Below, in pieces: positions 10,260-21,304 of a stretch of 64,000 nt of DNA. Location of the stretch: the NCBI RefSeq assembly GCF_037126465.1, contig NC_088209.1, positions 23,007,146 through 23,071,145 on the forward strand. Reading direction: 5' to 3'. The notes under the pieces are model-generated. The model did no database searches, was not told the DNA's origin, and was given only the letters and a program-made list of their open reading frames with translations. Origin of the DNA: Ornithodoros turicata. Lineage: Eukaryota; Arthropoda; Arachnida; Ixodida; Argasidae. Numbering within the stretch: the first letter of the stretch is position 1; the number at the start of each line of letters is the position of its first letter. The position numbers and the translations under genes were made by a program.

Positions 10260-12340
10260 TGGCTATCTTAGCCAGGGTTGCCACCAATAGCCACTTTGCG
10301 TCAAATTAGCCACATTTTGCTACATTTGAGATTTGAAAGCGTGTCAAAGTGGTCAAAGTGCCAAGCATGTAGCGACAGGAACCATCTTCAACGTTTGTAA
10401 TTTATGACAATTGAGAAAGCACGTTCACTGACCAGGTCCGATTGCCCTACCTTTCTTTCCATTGATCGTGTGATCTTACGAGACTGATGTTCAATTGACC
10501 AATGACGAAACGATGTCCAAACCGCGTTTTTCGTCTGCTAATTTGAGCGCGGTCTTTCATTTGTCTTTCGTTTGCGCGGTCTTTCACTGCGGCGCGTAAA
10601 ACAATATACCATGGCTAACTGACCATATTTGACGAAGATGTGGAAAGACCGACGATATCCTATCTTGTTTGATAACACGGGCAAGCACATCGAAGACACA
10701 CCAAAAGCAATCGGCAGGATACAGAGGGCTTCAGGTGAATGGATACTTTTTTAGATTCATACAAAAGCAGAAATACAGAGCGTGTGAAGATAAAGTATAC
10801 CCACAAAGACGTAGGTACTTTATCTGCACCCACCTTGTGCATGAAATACCAAGTGCACGGGACATTTTCTGCCACAAACGCTCGGCTGAAATCAACTTTT
10901 TCCATAGATTTTTCTGCGGTGCCTCGAAAAAATGGAACCTTCGTGTTCGCTTGTAATGACTGCAAAGCCACGAAGCACAACTTCAAAGTGGTACACAGGG
11001 CAACAACAGCAGACCATTGGCATCATTTTACGTCATGGTGTCGCTTCTGGGATTAAGTGGCCTATTAAACGTAAGTATCTGCTGAAATTCAGTTTTCTGT
11101 GTAGCCAACGTCGGCACAGCTTGTTCAGATGGAACTTAAATGCACCGACACACAGAGTCAATCCATAAAATTTAAGTCTTGGGTACTTCTTTTTGTCACT
11201 TTCTCTGACCAAAATTAAAATGGTATTTTTTTAATTTTGAAGAATATCTAGTACACATCTGCAGATGCTGCATAGGAAGCCACAAAAGGATAAATTTCCA
11301 TGTTTGCAAAGCAGACAGCAGACAACTTGTATTCCAACAGTAGCACTTGCTTGCATTACGGCTGCTGTGCTGTCCAGAAATGATAAATGTACATAATACG
11401 ATTATGTGTTTCCTTTCACTATCCTGGACTGTTGCGATACGAGATACAATTTGCAAAAACAGAACTAAACAATTCTCAGTTCTCTCAACTAGTTCCTAGG
11501 TACACGTTGATTCAACCTCTCAAATGCATACAGAGAGCGGAGCTTGGTGCAAAATTGTTTTTTTCACCAAAGAAAGTTGAGAGTGTTTTGAGTTCGGTCC
11601 CAAAGGGAGCACTGAGATATGTGTGTAGTCGATTTCTACATTAATTTTTAGTCGTTGGTGTATTAGGTCGTCCGTTGAGAGCAAAAAAGGATGATCACCT
11701 TTGCCCCTACTGATTCCGAAACTATGGTGGCATTTCATTTTTCACTGACCATCCATGGTACCGAAAATCCTGTGCAAATTACTGGTGTAGCCTGTGCGGA
11801 AGTTGATGAAACACACTGCAAAAGCAGACCACGCATGTTGAAAGTATGGCGGAATTCCTCCTCTGGAAAAACGAGGTAAACGTTTTACTGTAACCGACCA
11901 ATAACAACATGCCTCGGACAAATCCAAAGTGCCTGGGCAGCAGTCATCTGGAAATCAGAGAGCAGACGAGCTCGGAAAGACTTGTCGGCAAAGCCAGTTG
12001 ACCGTGTGCTATCCTGTGACTGTCGTACGAAAGTACGTCTCCATGATGCTTTTGGAGAGTCCTTTTCGGGAGAGTAAACTGGACAAATAGTCTGTCGAAC
12101 AACGCTAAACATTGCAGTACTTGTTTTACAAACACATTTTCGCAGGCAACCGTTACTTTAAATGATTAATGTAAACAAAGATTCTCGGTATCCTGAGGAT
12201 ACAACCCCCCTGTGGAGTGTCATATCAAATTAAACAAAAGGTTACACAGAGGTCAACATCTCTGTACATGTAATATATGAACATAAACAAGGTAATCCTG
12301 CGACAGGTCTATGGAAATCGAAGAAACTGAAGTGGTCAAA
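10260..12340. other. CISD3-PTPA intergenic region, no confirmed gene
   Basis: A CCAAT box at 10488 may serve CISD3. At 10638-10754 (+) a 38-codon ORF begins MWKDRRYPILFDNTGKHIED and overlaps, one frame over, an ORF at 10739-11056 containing GTFVFACNDCK. Neither is recognised, and an antisense ORF covers the same bases. The rest (11060-12340) is AT-rich without visible repeats or motifs. Confidence 0.35.
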
Positions 12341-12349
12341 TAAATTACA

Positions 12350-12355
12350 TTTATT
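12350..12355 (-). terminator. Polyadenylation signal of PTPA
   Basis: AATAAA on the - strand 183 bases after the PTPA stop codon. Confidence 0.6.
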
Positions 12356-12537
12356 TCAGTGTTACGCATTGCTATGCAGCCTTCTCCCGCACTAACTGTG
12401 CACATCGAAATGCCAGAATCAAGTGACGTAAATAAGATTTGTTTGACAGAAAACACATTCATAAATTTTTTTAACACGTTTCTCGGAAATTTTGGCAGTT
12501 CCTCTGTTCATGTTCGGCTTCTGCAACTCCCTCGTTA

Positions 12538-15500
12538 CTATTTTGTCTCCTTTGGCTGCTCCTTGAAAGACAGCAGTGATCCAAACACGATATGCTGTAC
12601 TACAGGAAACTTTCCAAGTACCTGGAAAAATAAGGCACATAGAATCAAAATTCTATCCCTCCGAGTAGCACAACCTGTAACTGCATTCCGCATACATTCC
12701 TTAATTTCTTGCACACAATGCGACAATGGGACTTGCCAATGGGGACTTATAGTCAATCATACAACACCCTTACCTCAGCCTTGTACATCTTGATTAAGCC
12801 AGCATTCACTTTGCTCCACGACTGTACACCACTGATGTTCCACAGCTGGTTCGAGTGCTCGTGGAACGGACCAGTTTTTACCTGCAAATACAAGGCGCAA
12901 TGAGAGTTTCGTGTAAGCCTAAAACATCTCTGAAGTGTTTCTGGATAATGTTAGTCTTCACTTGGCTTTAGAAGTTTCTGAACTTTTTATTCAACCACTC
13001 AAAAAAAAAAAAACAGTGCAATAGAAAAGTAGGAGACATCCTCTTGTTCGCTGATCGTAACAAACAAACAACAACGAAACAAAAAGTTCCGTTCAAAATG
13101 TCTTCGTTTCACTGGGTTCCACATATCTTAAACTACATTTCTATGCTGTTTCCACCATTACACACAGGCACATATCATGCCAGGGCACCAGTTTTCGTGT
13201 CCCCCCCTTATTGTAATCGTATGGTGATAAGGTATGGTGCCCACCATATCGTGGCTCTGTTCACATCGTCTTCATCAGTTTAATCTTGCTGTTCATGTTT
13301 GCGAAAATGCTGGCCACGACAAAAAAACACTTTCATCGTCTGTTCTCACAAACTCCAGAAAGACACTTAAGAACACTTGACAGAGATTAGAAAACTTGAT
13401 GGTGTTGCACAAATTTTGTTACATTTTACCGAGAAGACAGACTACAATGTCATACAGATAATGTTTTCCCAGCTTGGATAATTCCGATATTCCTGCTACT
13501 CCTGCAAGACCAAAATTAAAGATGTTTTTCTGCGCCCTTCAGGAGCCAACTCTGATTGGACAAAAAAGAGGCTTCTCCCTCAACACACAGAACTATGAGG
13601 CTGACGTGTCACCTATGTGCTGTCTTACCAATCAAAGTACTAAATAGCGTTTTGCAATCAAAGAATGCAAACTCACCTTGTTAATGAACTCTATACAGCC
13701 CATGAACATGTATTCCCTGGCATAGGACTCTGCAAAGCCCTCAGATGTGAACGCCTTGGGTTCAATTCTTGGGTGGTCTATAAAAAGATCACTCATTCAA
13801 ATTTTGCCACACTACAAAGCAGCAGTCATCCCAACTAAAAGGCATACCAATCAGTTGTGCACTGCCCCATATAAATGGCAGGAACTGGTAGTCATCCAAA
13901 CTCCAGACACCGTGGCTTCCAGCAGGTTCCATGCGGTACTCCAGTTGCAAGTGTCGAACAAGTGACATGTAGCTGAGAAAAAATGAGACCAACAAACAAA
14001 CAACTCCAACCAACAAACAAACTACTCAATGGATCAAACAATGCAAGGGAAAAAGGCAATAATTACAGATTTTGATGACATTAAACACAGCAGAATAGAA
14101 CCTGTATTCTTGGTTCAACCAAGGAACAGCATCTTGGGTGCTCTATGAGCACTTTTCTGACCCCATAAACCACTCAAATAGTGCTGGTCAGATATATGTG
14201 TAACATGAATGGCATACATGAAACAAACATAGTACAGAAGGCATTGCCGAAGGCTTAACAGGGTTCTGCGAGAGCAGATGTATACCATGGAAACAGACAC
14301 ACTTTACCCACCTATCAAGGCATGCGTGCTCTCATTTTTGAAATAACGCAAATTATTTACTTATGAAGTCTTGGGAGAGTCAGACAGAGTCACACTCACA
14401 GCACCACGTTTTCACCATGTGATGGCTTCCAAACGGCAGGCTACAGCGGCGTAGGACTTTGATATGCACGATTAGGAGATCTGTTTAGGAGGCTGTTTGA
14501 TGGGACTTTTCACATCTTTAAGTATCGTTTTGCAACTCCTTTAAGACTGAATATGTCAACGGAGCATATAAACGACATATTTCTGCCTAAGAACGAAACG
14601 CACAGCCTAATGGTTACATCAGATACAGCATTTCTGTGCTACACCAAATGTAGATGTATAGATATTCTACAAGAAATGACAGTACCTATTAAAACATTTC
14701 AATATGGCAGCTGCAGAATCTTCTTCCTTCAGAGCACCAATCTTGAACAAGCAGCAAAGGAACATGGCAAAGCTCATTTCATGCCCTGCACAGAGAGCAG
14801 ATATCGTACATCAGCGTCTCATGATTCCGCACTACCGTGGCGTGCAAATTTTACCTGTGCCGTAGTCAATCCTAGTCATATTACCGAAACTGTCTTTTAA
14901 ATATGGGGCAATTTCAGCTATTGCTGCATGGAATTCCTGTGGTAATGCATCACGCAGAAGTTGCTCTGCATTCTGCATGCAATGAAACAGAAGAGCATCA
15001 GAAGTTAGTAGTGTAGGCAGAAAAATATCTACTTCGGGAGGGGTTCTGTGGGAAAAGTGGGAAAAGCGGCGGCATCACTGGGGGGGTGCAAGGGGTGCGG
15101 TCTGTACCGGGTGACGCGACGGAAGGGGGTGACGCACCGCACCAGTGCAGCCGCTTCCTCTCTTTCTCTGCGGCGCGAGGACATCAAAGACAACATGAGG
15201 AGCCCTATGCAAGCATGATTTTTTTTCTGCATGTGGTACGATAGTTATTTATCGTGAATCGACTCGTATGGAACGGGATCCATTATTGAGGGGAGGAGGA
15301 TTTTGGCTATGCCACTGTCAGAACTACAGTCAATGAGCGTTTTGGGACACTTGAGGGTCATTTTTGTAAATGTCCCACTCAAAGTCATGTGTCGTTTGTT
15401 TCAATACAATGCCAACATGGGAATAATCTGCATGCAAAAGAGACTCACCTCATTTGTCCTACGGAGCCATGTCCGGAATGAGGAGTTTCCAAACCTCTGC

Positions 15501-16113
15501 GGTTGGTCTACGGGTGGAATTTCTATGACCCAATTGTCCAGTATATTCAGCATAGATATGAGAGCTGTCATAACCTGGACAATTGAGAAAGTTCATTATA
15601 ATCAAACGAATACATCCTCGCTGGCAACTGATGACAAGGGATCTGTACTTGCATCTGATAAGAAACAGTCGTCCACGAGAGTAGTGCCTTTGACGTGCTC
15701 ATTCATGGCCAGAACAAACCCCAAATATTCGTTGTATGCCTGAAAATTTATTGCCATCAATGAAACTAAATGGAGCTATACATAGGGTTATTTTTGGCAC
15801 CAGCAGTAATACAGGTGCAGGAAAACTCATGTGCCTCCTCCTCCGGCGTCGTGTATGTCCCCCACCCTTTGACCTACGCTTTCGCCATGTCTGGTTCACA
15901 TGCAAACAGCGCAAGCACGCTGACGAATATCGTACATACCACCGACTTGGTCCACTTGGCCATATCCATTGGCGTTCGGACTTCGCGCTGGGGCACAACA
16001 TAATCGGCAATGTTATTCCCGGCATCTGGAAACAAGCGGAGTCTTCGGCCTCATTACAAGTGCGCGTAACAAAGTGGTCATGCACTTGCTCGTTTATGTT
16101 GCTCACCTGACAT
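12538..16113 (-). CDS. PTPA: Serine/threonine phosphatase 2A activator (PTPA), complete
   Basis: PTPA is an ATP-dependent chaperone that helps load active-site metals into the PP2A catalytic subunit, with reported peptidyl-prolyl isomerase activity; cytosol and nucleus. Ten coding exons, high to low: 16107-16113, 15940-16025, 15653-15739, 15449-15574, 14855-14972, 14686-14785, 13848-13972, 13677-13777, 12774-12881, 12538-12621 (stop TAG). They total 942 nt, 313 residues, with every phase matching; human forms are about 320-360. Motifs: [39 protein letters not shown] (134-147), [17 protein letters not shown] (187-203), [49 protein letters not shown]. The first coding exon is only ATGTCAG, with A at -3. 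The intron at 15575-15652 appears to start with GC rather than GT. A real, intact gene. Confidence 0.95.
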
Positions 16114-16129
16114 TGTGAAAGCAGAACGA

Positions 16130-16850
16130 AACCGCTGTTCTTCTATATGAAAGTTATTTGCACGGAAGGGACATGTAGCCGTAGCCCATACGGCTCGTGA
16201 ATGCGCGCACAGGCACGTTTTCAGACTCGCACGTTACCGCGGTGTATGCACCCTGCTATGCAAGGTTCAGTCAGGTATGCAAGCTGTCTCTCATTCGGGA
16301 TGCTGAAGAGTTGAAAGCCACTCATGTAAAGCAGTTCACGATGGATGGACACAATCGAGTGGGGAACAGAGAACCAGACGAAATACGAAACAGGGAAGCA
16401 CAGAAACACAAAAATGAGCCAATGCCAATATCGATGCGTCTGAACCGGCCTGAACCGCACCCGCACGCATGCCGCGTTGGCTGTAGCTGGTCGGAGCTTC
16501 TTCGTGAAAAAGCTAACGTTAGCCTGTCTGTTTTGCGTATGTTATAATTCTCTGGATGAAATTATCGAAAACGCGTGAATTTATATATATTTTTTTTCTC
16601 GCATCACGTCAAGCCGTTCGTAGTTGCTTTGCCGGCTTGGTAGGGGGCGCGCGGTGTGCGTGGCCAAGAATGCTCTTGCATCTGTAGATCTGTGGGCATC
16701 TCTCTCTCACTTTTCTTTGAAGGAATACGAAGGACCGAAAAACGTACTCTTCTTCACATAGAGTTGTGCAAGCTGATCGCTGTCGCGAAGATCTTTCATC
16801 TTTTGGTGTCTTCGGTGCTTACCACCGCGGCCTGATAAAAATAAAATTAA
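16130..16850. other. Upstream of PTPA, no gene seen
   Basis: Contains the PTPA 5' flank. No TATA box was seen at the expected distance. An AT-rich tract (TTTATATATATTTTTTTT) lies at about 16580-16597. Short ORFs on both strands overlap and resemble nothing known. Confidence 0.4.
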
Positions 16851-16855
16851 AAGGA

Positions 16856-16926
16856 TGCGTCGGCCGGGAATCGAACCCGGGCCACCCGCGTGGCAGGCGA
16901 GTATTCTACCACTGAACCACCGACGC
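16856..16926 (-). tRNA. tRNA-Gly (anticodon GCC)
   Basis: The 71-base - strand sequence folds as a standard tRNA. The acceptor GCGTCGG pairs with CCGACGC, followed by discriminator A. The D-arm reads GTTCAGTGGTA, the anticodon loop CTGCCAC gives GCC, and the T-arm is CCGGGTTCGATTCCCGG. It closely matches animal tRNA-Gly-GCC. A TTTT terminator follows (16847-16851 as A on +). Pairing is complete, so it is probably functional. Confidence 0.95.
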
Positions 16927-17063
16927 CATGAATATTTATCCACATCAATGTATATTTTGCAACTTCAATTCATGTTCCTATTTGTATTTCGGGCATGCGA
17001 AGTAGCTCGCTGCCTGGGCCTGAGAACTTCCTTTTTCTTTGTTACTGTTCTTTTTTTGTTGTT

Positions 17064-17180
17064 GCTCCGTGTTAGCGCCGCGAAGCAACTGTGGCTATGA
17101 GCGGCGGACAGATGTCCACAGATCGAGAGAGGACAGCAGAAAGGAGTGGGGAACAAAGGGGGGGGGGGGGGGAGAGACAA
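17064..17180 (-). mobile_element. SINE type 2, 3' part only
   Basis: Carries the type 2 tail (GTTAGCGCCGCGAAGCAACT on +) and a GGACAGCAGAAAGGAGTGGG stretch, then breaks off in a run of G at 17158-17172. Head and body are missing. Confidence 0.65.
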
Positions 17181-18460
17181 CTTCCAATCGCGCCTAACTG
17201 CGGAAGGAAGTGCAATGCTCAACGCTCAGCTCAACGTCCGTCGTTGTTGCGGCTGCTGCGTTCAACAACTTTAACCAATGGTTCAACTACCGCAACAGAA
17301 ACTGATATCGCACACTCAAAACACCTGAAACTTGAACGGCAACGAAAATAATTTACGGTAATAATCTGGGTACTGCAGGATCCGAGTTTCTACAATCCTT
17401 TACCGATTTTTCACTTTTTTTACCTTTTCATTTTGACAAATTTACGAAATAAAGCGCAATGAAGCGAAATGAATTAACTGAGGAAGTAAAGCTAAAATGA
17501 ACTATCAAACTGGAACATCAATAGTGTATATAGCACAGAAGAAGCATACGTTTATGGTGACTTGCAGGTTGCAAGCAAAGCAACATTCGTGAAAACAATG
17601 TTCATTACGTATTCGTAGAAACCATACTACACTTTTGAATAAATGTTGTGTGCACTATCCCTAAAGTCCTCAAAATAGATTTCAGTATAAGTTTTGTGAC
17701 GGTACGTCTCAAATCTTACGAAAAACAGAAGGGAAAGAGCAACCTGAGGAGGCGGTAACGAAAAAGGTTATGTTACCTTTCTGTGACACCTACCTCTACC
17801 TTACCTACCTTACCTTACCTACCTCACCTATCTTACCTTTCTGTCACCTGATTTCGAACTGAACGCAAACACAGGGGTCACGAATGATCGGGAATGGGGA
17901 ACTGCAAATCAAAAAGCCAACTGGTGTAGAAGCACTAATTATTACATTCTGCTTGCTGCTGTTGTCAAATTCAGCAGTTTGCGCGAAAGATTCATGCTAT
18001 TTGGTGTCTGTGGTTTGGCACAAAGTCTGCCAAAGCAGATATATCCATACCACGCTGTTAAAAAAGAAGAAGAAAAAGAACAGAAAAGTGGTGTGAGATG
18101 GCACTATGAACTACTTTGAACTATGAACTACTTTGCATGGGGAACTTTGTTCTGGCGGCTGGGTAGTTTAGGTAGCTGGTAGCTGGTTAGGTAACTGGTT
18201 AGTTAGGTAGCCTCCATCTTCAACCACACAGAAATAATTGAATTACGGTTACGTACAAATATGTGCTCACAGAAGTAATTAAATTGCAGGTACAATTATG
18301 AAATCCTAATTGTAACTGAATTACACATAGAGTTCCTCCGGAAAGTACCAAGTTCCCATTCGTTTCAATGAAGAGTTTTGATGTAGCTCTATTCTTAGAT
18401 TAGATAGTGAATCACCTCGTCCCATCGTCATTCATGTAGTTGTTGTTGTTAGATTAGATA
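17180..18460. other. Repeat-poor gap with CTACCTTAC-type tandem words
   Basis: About 17790-17840 has degenerate tandem repeats of ACCTACCTT. About 18160-18215 has TAGGTAGCTGGT words. About 18230-18330 has AATTGAATTAC words also seen near 19480, 22260, 38440 and 54010. No gene was found. Confidence 0.45.
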
Positions 18461-18464
18461 AGAT

Positions 18465-18554
18465 CGTAAAGAAAAAATAATAACGAAAGAATGAAGCACG
18501 AAGCCAGAGTAAGTACATTCATGCTTCATTCTTTCGTTATTATTTTTCTTTACG
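18465..18554. repeat. Near-perfect 34-base stem hairpin
   Basis: Arm 18465-18498 (starts CGTAAAGAAAAAATAATAAC, ends GAATGAAGCA) is matched by arm 18522-18554 with a single A/T-run length difference and a 23-base loop. It may be a young foldback element or a small hairpin RNA source. Confidence 0.75.
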
Positions 18555-18656
18555 ACATTTCAACAAGCTGGACTGTGTATTATTTTACCCTCTTGATCTC
18601 ATATTAGATAAGATCGGAAGGAAAATAAAAGCCCCTTATTATTATCATTTTTTTTA

Positions 18657-18928
18657 TTCTGCGTTAGCGCCGCGAAGCAACTGTGGCTATGAGCGGCGTA
18701 CAGACATGGACAGGTGGATGGAGGACAGCAGGAAGGAGTAGGGAACAGGGGGGGTTAGTATGCGTCCTGGGCCGACTTCAGGGGGAAGTATGCCGACATT
18801 CGTCTGGAAAGTCTTCCGAAAACCCAGGGAAAACCTCAGACAGCACAGCCGGTGATAGGATTCGAACCCGTGTCACCTCCCAGCCTCGGCGTGGAAAGCG
18901 ATCATCCTAACACTATGCCACGGGAGCT
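18657..18928 (-). mobile_element. tRNA-derived SINE, type 2, full length
   Basis: Read on -: tRNA-like head with A box (TGGCATAGTGTTAGG, 18906-18920) and B box (GGTTCGAATCC, 18858-18868). Then comes the body (TCGGCCCAGGACGCA) and the type 2 tail, ending TTAGCGCCGCGAAG reversed and then an A-rich/AAT end near 18655. A poly-T run follows at 18930-18947. This is the reference copy for type 2 here. Confidence 0.85.
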
Positions 18929-18949
18929 GTTTTTTTTTTTTTTTTTTCA

Positions 18950-19790
18950 CCAAGTAATAACGTTTATTTACAAACATTAAAATAAGCTATGACTGTACAG
19001 TGTTAATGAGTGATGTATGACGAATGAATGGTGCACACCGTAGCATCCAAATACACAGGATACAAAAGAAATACAGCTGGTCCCTTATTATTATATTATT
19101 CTTTGCTGAGGAACGCAGTGCAAATATAGAAATGTTTATTGAAAGAGCAAATGAAATCTCTAGTGGAGCGTGATGACTGGAAATCTATGCTTTGCAGAAA
19201 CACGAAAACATGCCTGAGGTCAGACTGCAAAGGCATCGCAGGGATTTGATGTATGACCTAAGAATGCTACAGTAAAAAGGCGGTTAAAAGTGGTGCCAAA
19301 CACAGAGGGAATGCTACACGTGGCCACAGCTTGCAGCGCCCATTGATCTTCGAAAGCAGAGCCGATTAGTTTCAAAGTTGTCGTCTGTCTCAAAGACCAC
19401 GATATAAGCTTGTCTTTCGCGAATGAGCAAAAATCGCGGACATCGTGGAAAAGATTTAGAATGAAATCGAATCCCAAATCAAATGAAAAGTAATTCCAAA
19501 AATAACTTCGAGTGTATTACGAATTACTTCTAAAAGTAAGTCAGTTACAGCTACGTAATGTCGAAAGCAACCCTGGCTACCGAGAACGTAATTAATTCCG
19601 GGTATGCGTTATGTACCTGTCCTGTCACTATGTCACATCTTGCACCTGGTTTGACTGACTGATTGATAAAAAAATAGAAAAATATATAGAGATCGAATAA
19701 TTCGAATAACCTTCTTCTCGAATAACCGTAAGACGGGATATTATTGGATGTGTTGATTTGAGACATATTTTTCTGGCGACATATATATAT
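18950..19790. other. No gene seen
   Basis: AT-rich stretch with AAGTAATTCC/AATTAC words (19485-19560) shared with other dispersed repeats, then an AT dinucleotide run at 19780-19793. Small ORFs only. Confidence 0.4.
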
Positions 19791-19793
19791 ATA

Positions 19794-19966
19794 CAGTGAA
19801 CCCTCGTTATTATGACCATGGTCGTTTCCGAAAATTTTGGTCATAATGCGGAATTGTCATATTAAAGGGGGAGATTTGCACATGTTTCACTGCATTGTTC
19901 CCCAGGAGTATGGTCGTAAAGCGCGTATGTCAGATTATCGGGGGTCATATTAACCAGGGTTCACTG
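19794..19966. mobile_element. pogo/Tigger-like non-autonomous element
   Basis: Terminal inverted repeats of about 24 bp begin CAGTGAACCCTCGTTAT and end in the matching AACCAGGGTTCACTG, with two mismatches. It is flanked by TA on both sides. At 173 bp it has no coding capacity, so it is a MITE of the Tc1/mariner-pogo group. Confidence 0.75.
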
Positions 19967-20394
19967 TATATATATTTTGTGAGTCATCAGAAACGTGAAC
20001 GAAGCATGAAATGTGTGGGGAACCCAACAGAGCTTCACCGCATAACCACGCTCCCAACCAACGTCTCCCCGAACGACCTGTTTGTAAACACATGACGTCA
20101 TAATGTTCGACAGCGCCACCAATTTGGTAGAGTTTAACTACGCTCGAAGCTAGAGGCGAACAAGGTCGCACCCGAAAGCCACGGTCTCAATTGAGGGGAT
20201 TACGATGGTCCCTGAAAGGGATGCGACCTTCGATCCTACTTTCCTTTCAATAGGAGGCAGCGAACAAGTGCCCATTCGTGGAACCCAGCCCTCCCCTTCC
20301 GATTTGTTTCGGCTTCAGTCTGTCTACCAACGTCATGATGGCGTTTCTCGGGTAGAGGTTTATTGAAATCAGGAGGCGTACCCCCTCCCCCCCT

Positions 20395-20669
20395 TTTTTT
20401 TCTTTGACACTTATGTATCTATGTGAACTGTCACAAAAAGGCGAACACCCCGCGCTTCCCACAAATCAGGGGTGGTGAAGGTACCATTTTGCGCAATGAT
20501 TGGCCTCCAGGGTGTTATGTGGTGAAGATATGTTTCAAGAGGCACAGTTCCCTTGGAAGTCGGCCCAGAACGCACATTCCCCCAGAGCGTTTGACGTTGC
20601 CTACCTCTGTGAGACCGACAACGGCGGTGCTCTTTCAGCGCAGTACCCACCATCTGTTTCACTAGAGTG
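20395..20669 (+). mobile_element. MITE right arm with SINE type 1 in its end
   Basis: Starts in the MITE loop (GACACTTATG ... GTCACAAAAAGGCG) and right arm (CACAAATCAGG, GTGTTATGTGGTGAAGAT). It then continues as SINE type 1 body and tail (GCACAGTTCCC to ACCCACCATC, about 20540-20653) and closes with a MITE-like terminus CTGTTTCACTAGAGTG. Confidence 0.65.
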
Positions 20670-20893
20670 CATGGGGGTTGAAGGGTGCCGCGCAAGGAAC
20701 AATAAGCACATTATTCTGAAACATAATGATGACAGTTTCAAAACACCAATGAATCAATCCTTTATCGGCGCCATTTGCTATGTGACCTTGAGCAACAACA
20801 ACAGCACATGATGACATGTGCTTGTTCTCGCCCAGGAGTGCCATGTCCACCCCATCACACGTGAGAGATAAGATAAGCGATATGAGAACGAGT

Positions 20894-21294
20894 CAGTGCC
20901 GGATTTACAGTGGTGGGGGCCCCGGGGCACTGTGCTGCGAGGGCTCCCGTGTGTGTTCTATCCCAAGCAGCACAATGTACTGAAAGTCGAGTGCAATAGG
21001 GGTGGACGGGTAGGTGGAAGACCTTGAACGAACTGGTGAAACTAAAGAACATTGATAAGACACATACCGTCCACCCCTATTGCACTCGACTTTCGGTACA
21101 TTGTGCTGCTTGGGATATGTCTGTCCCATGTGTTATTCAGGGTCGATATGTGTAGACAGAGGACAGATTTTTACCAAGTTTCCGTTTTAGGGATGCGTTT
21201 CAGGCATGCAAAACAGATTTCCCTTGGACAAGACCTTTACTGGTGGGGGCCCCGGGGCAAGTGCCCCGTCTGCCCTGCCCGAAATCCGGCACTG
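20894..21294. mobile_element. hAT-like non-autonomous element, 401 bp
   Basis: Ends CAGTGCCGGATTT ... AAATCCGGCACTG form the terminal repeats. An exact 8-bp duplication GAACGAGT lies on both sides (20886-20893 and 21295-21302), the hAT signature. Inner ends share GGTGGGGGCCCCGGGGCA, present in direct orientation near both ends. No transposase ORF. Another MITE is inserted in it. Confidence 0.8.
20961..21115. mobile_element. TA-flanked foldback MITE nested in the hAT element
   Basis: Starts TCCCAAGCAGCACAATGTAC and ends with its near-exact reverse complement. Arms are about 51 bp with one or two differences, flanked by TA on both sides. It is young compared with its host element. Confidence 0.8.
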
Positions 21295-21304
21295 GAACGA
21301 GTAC

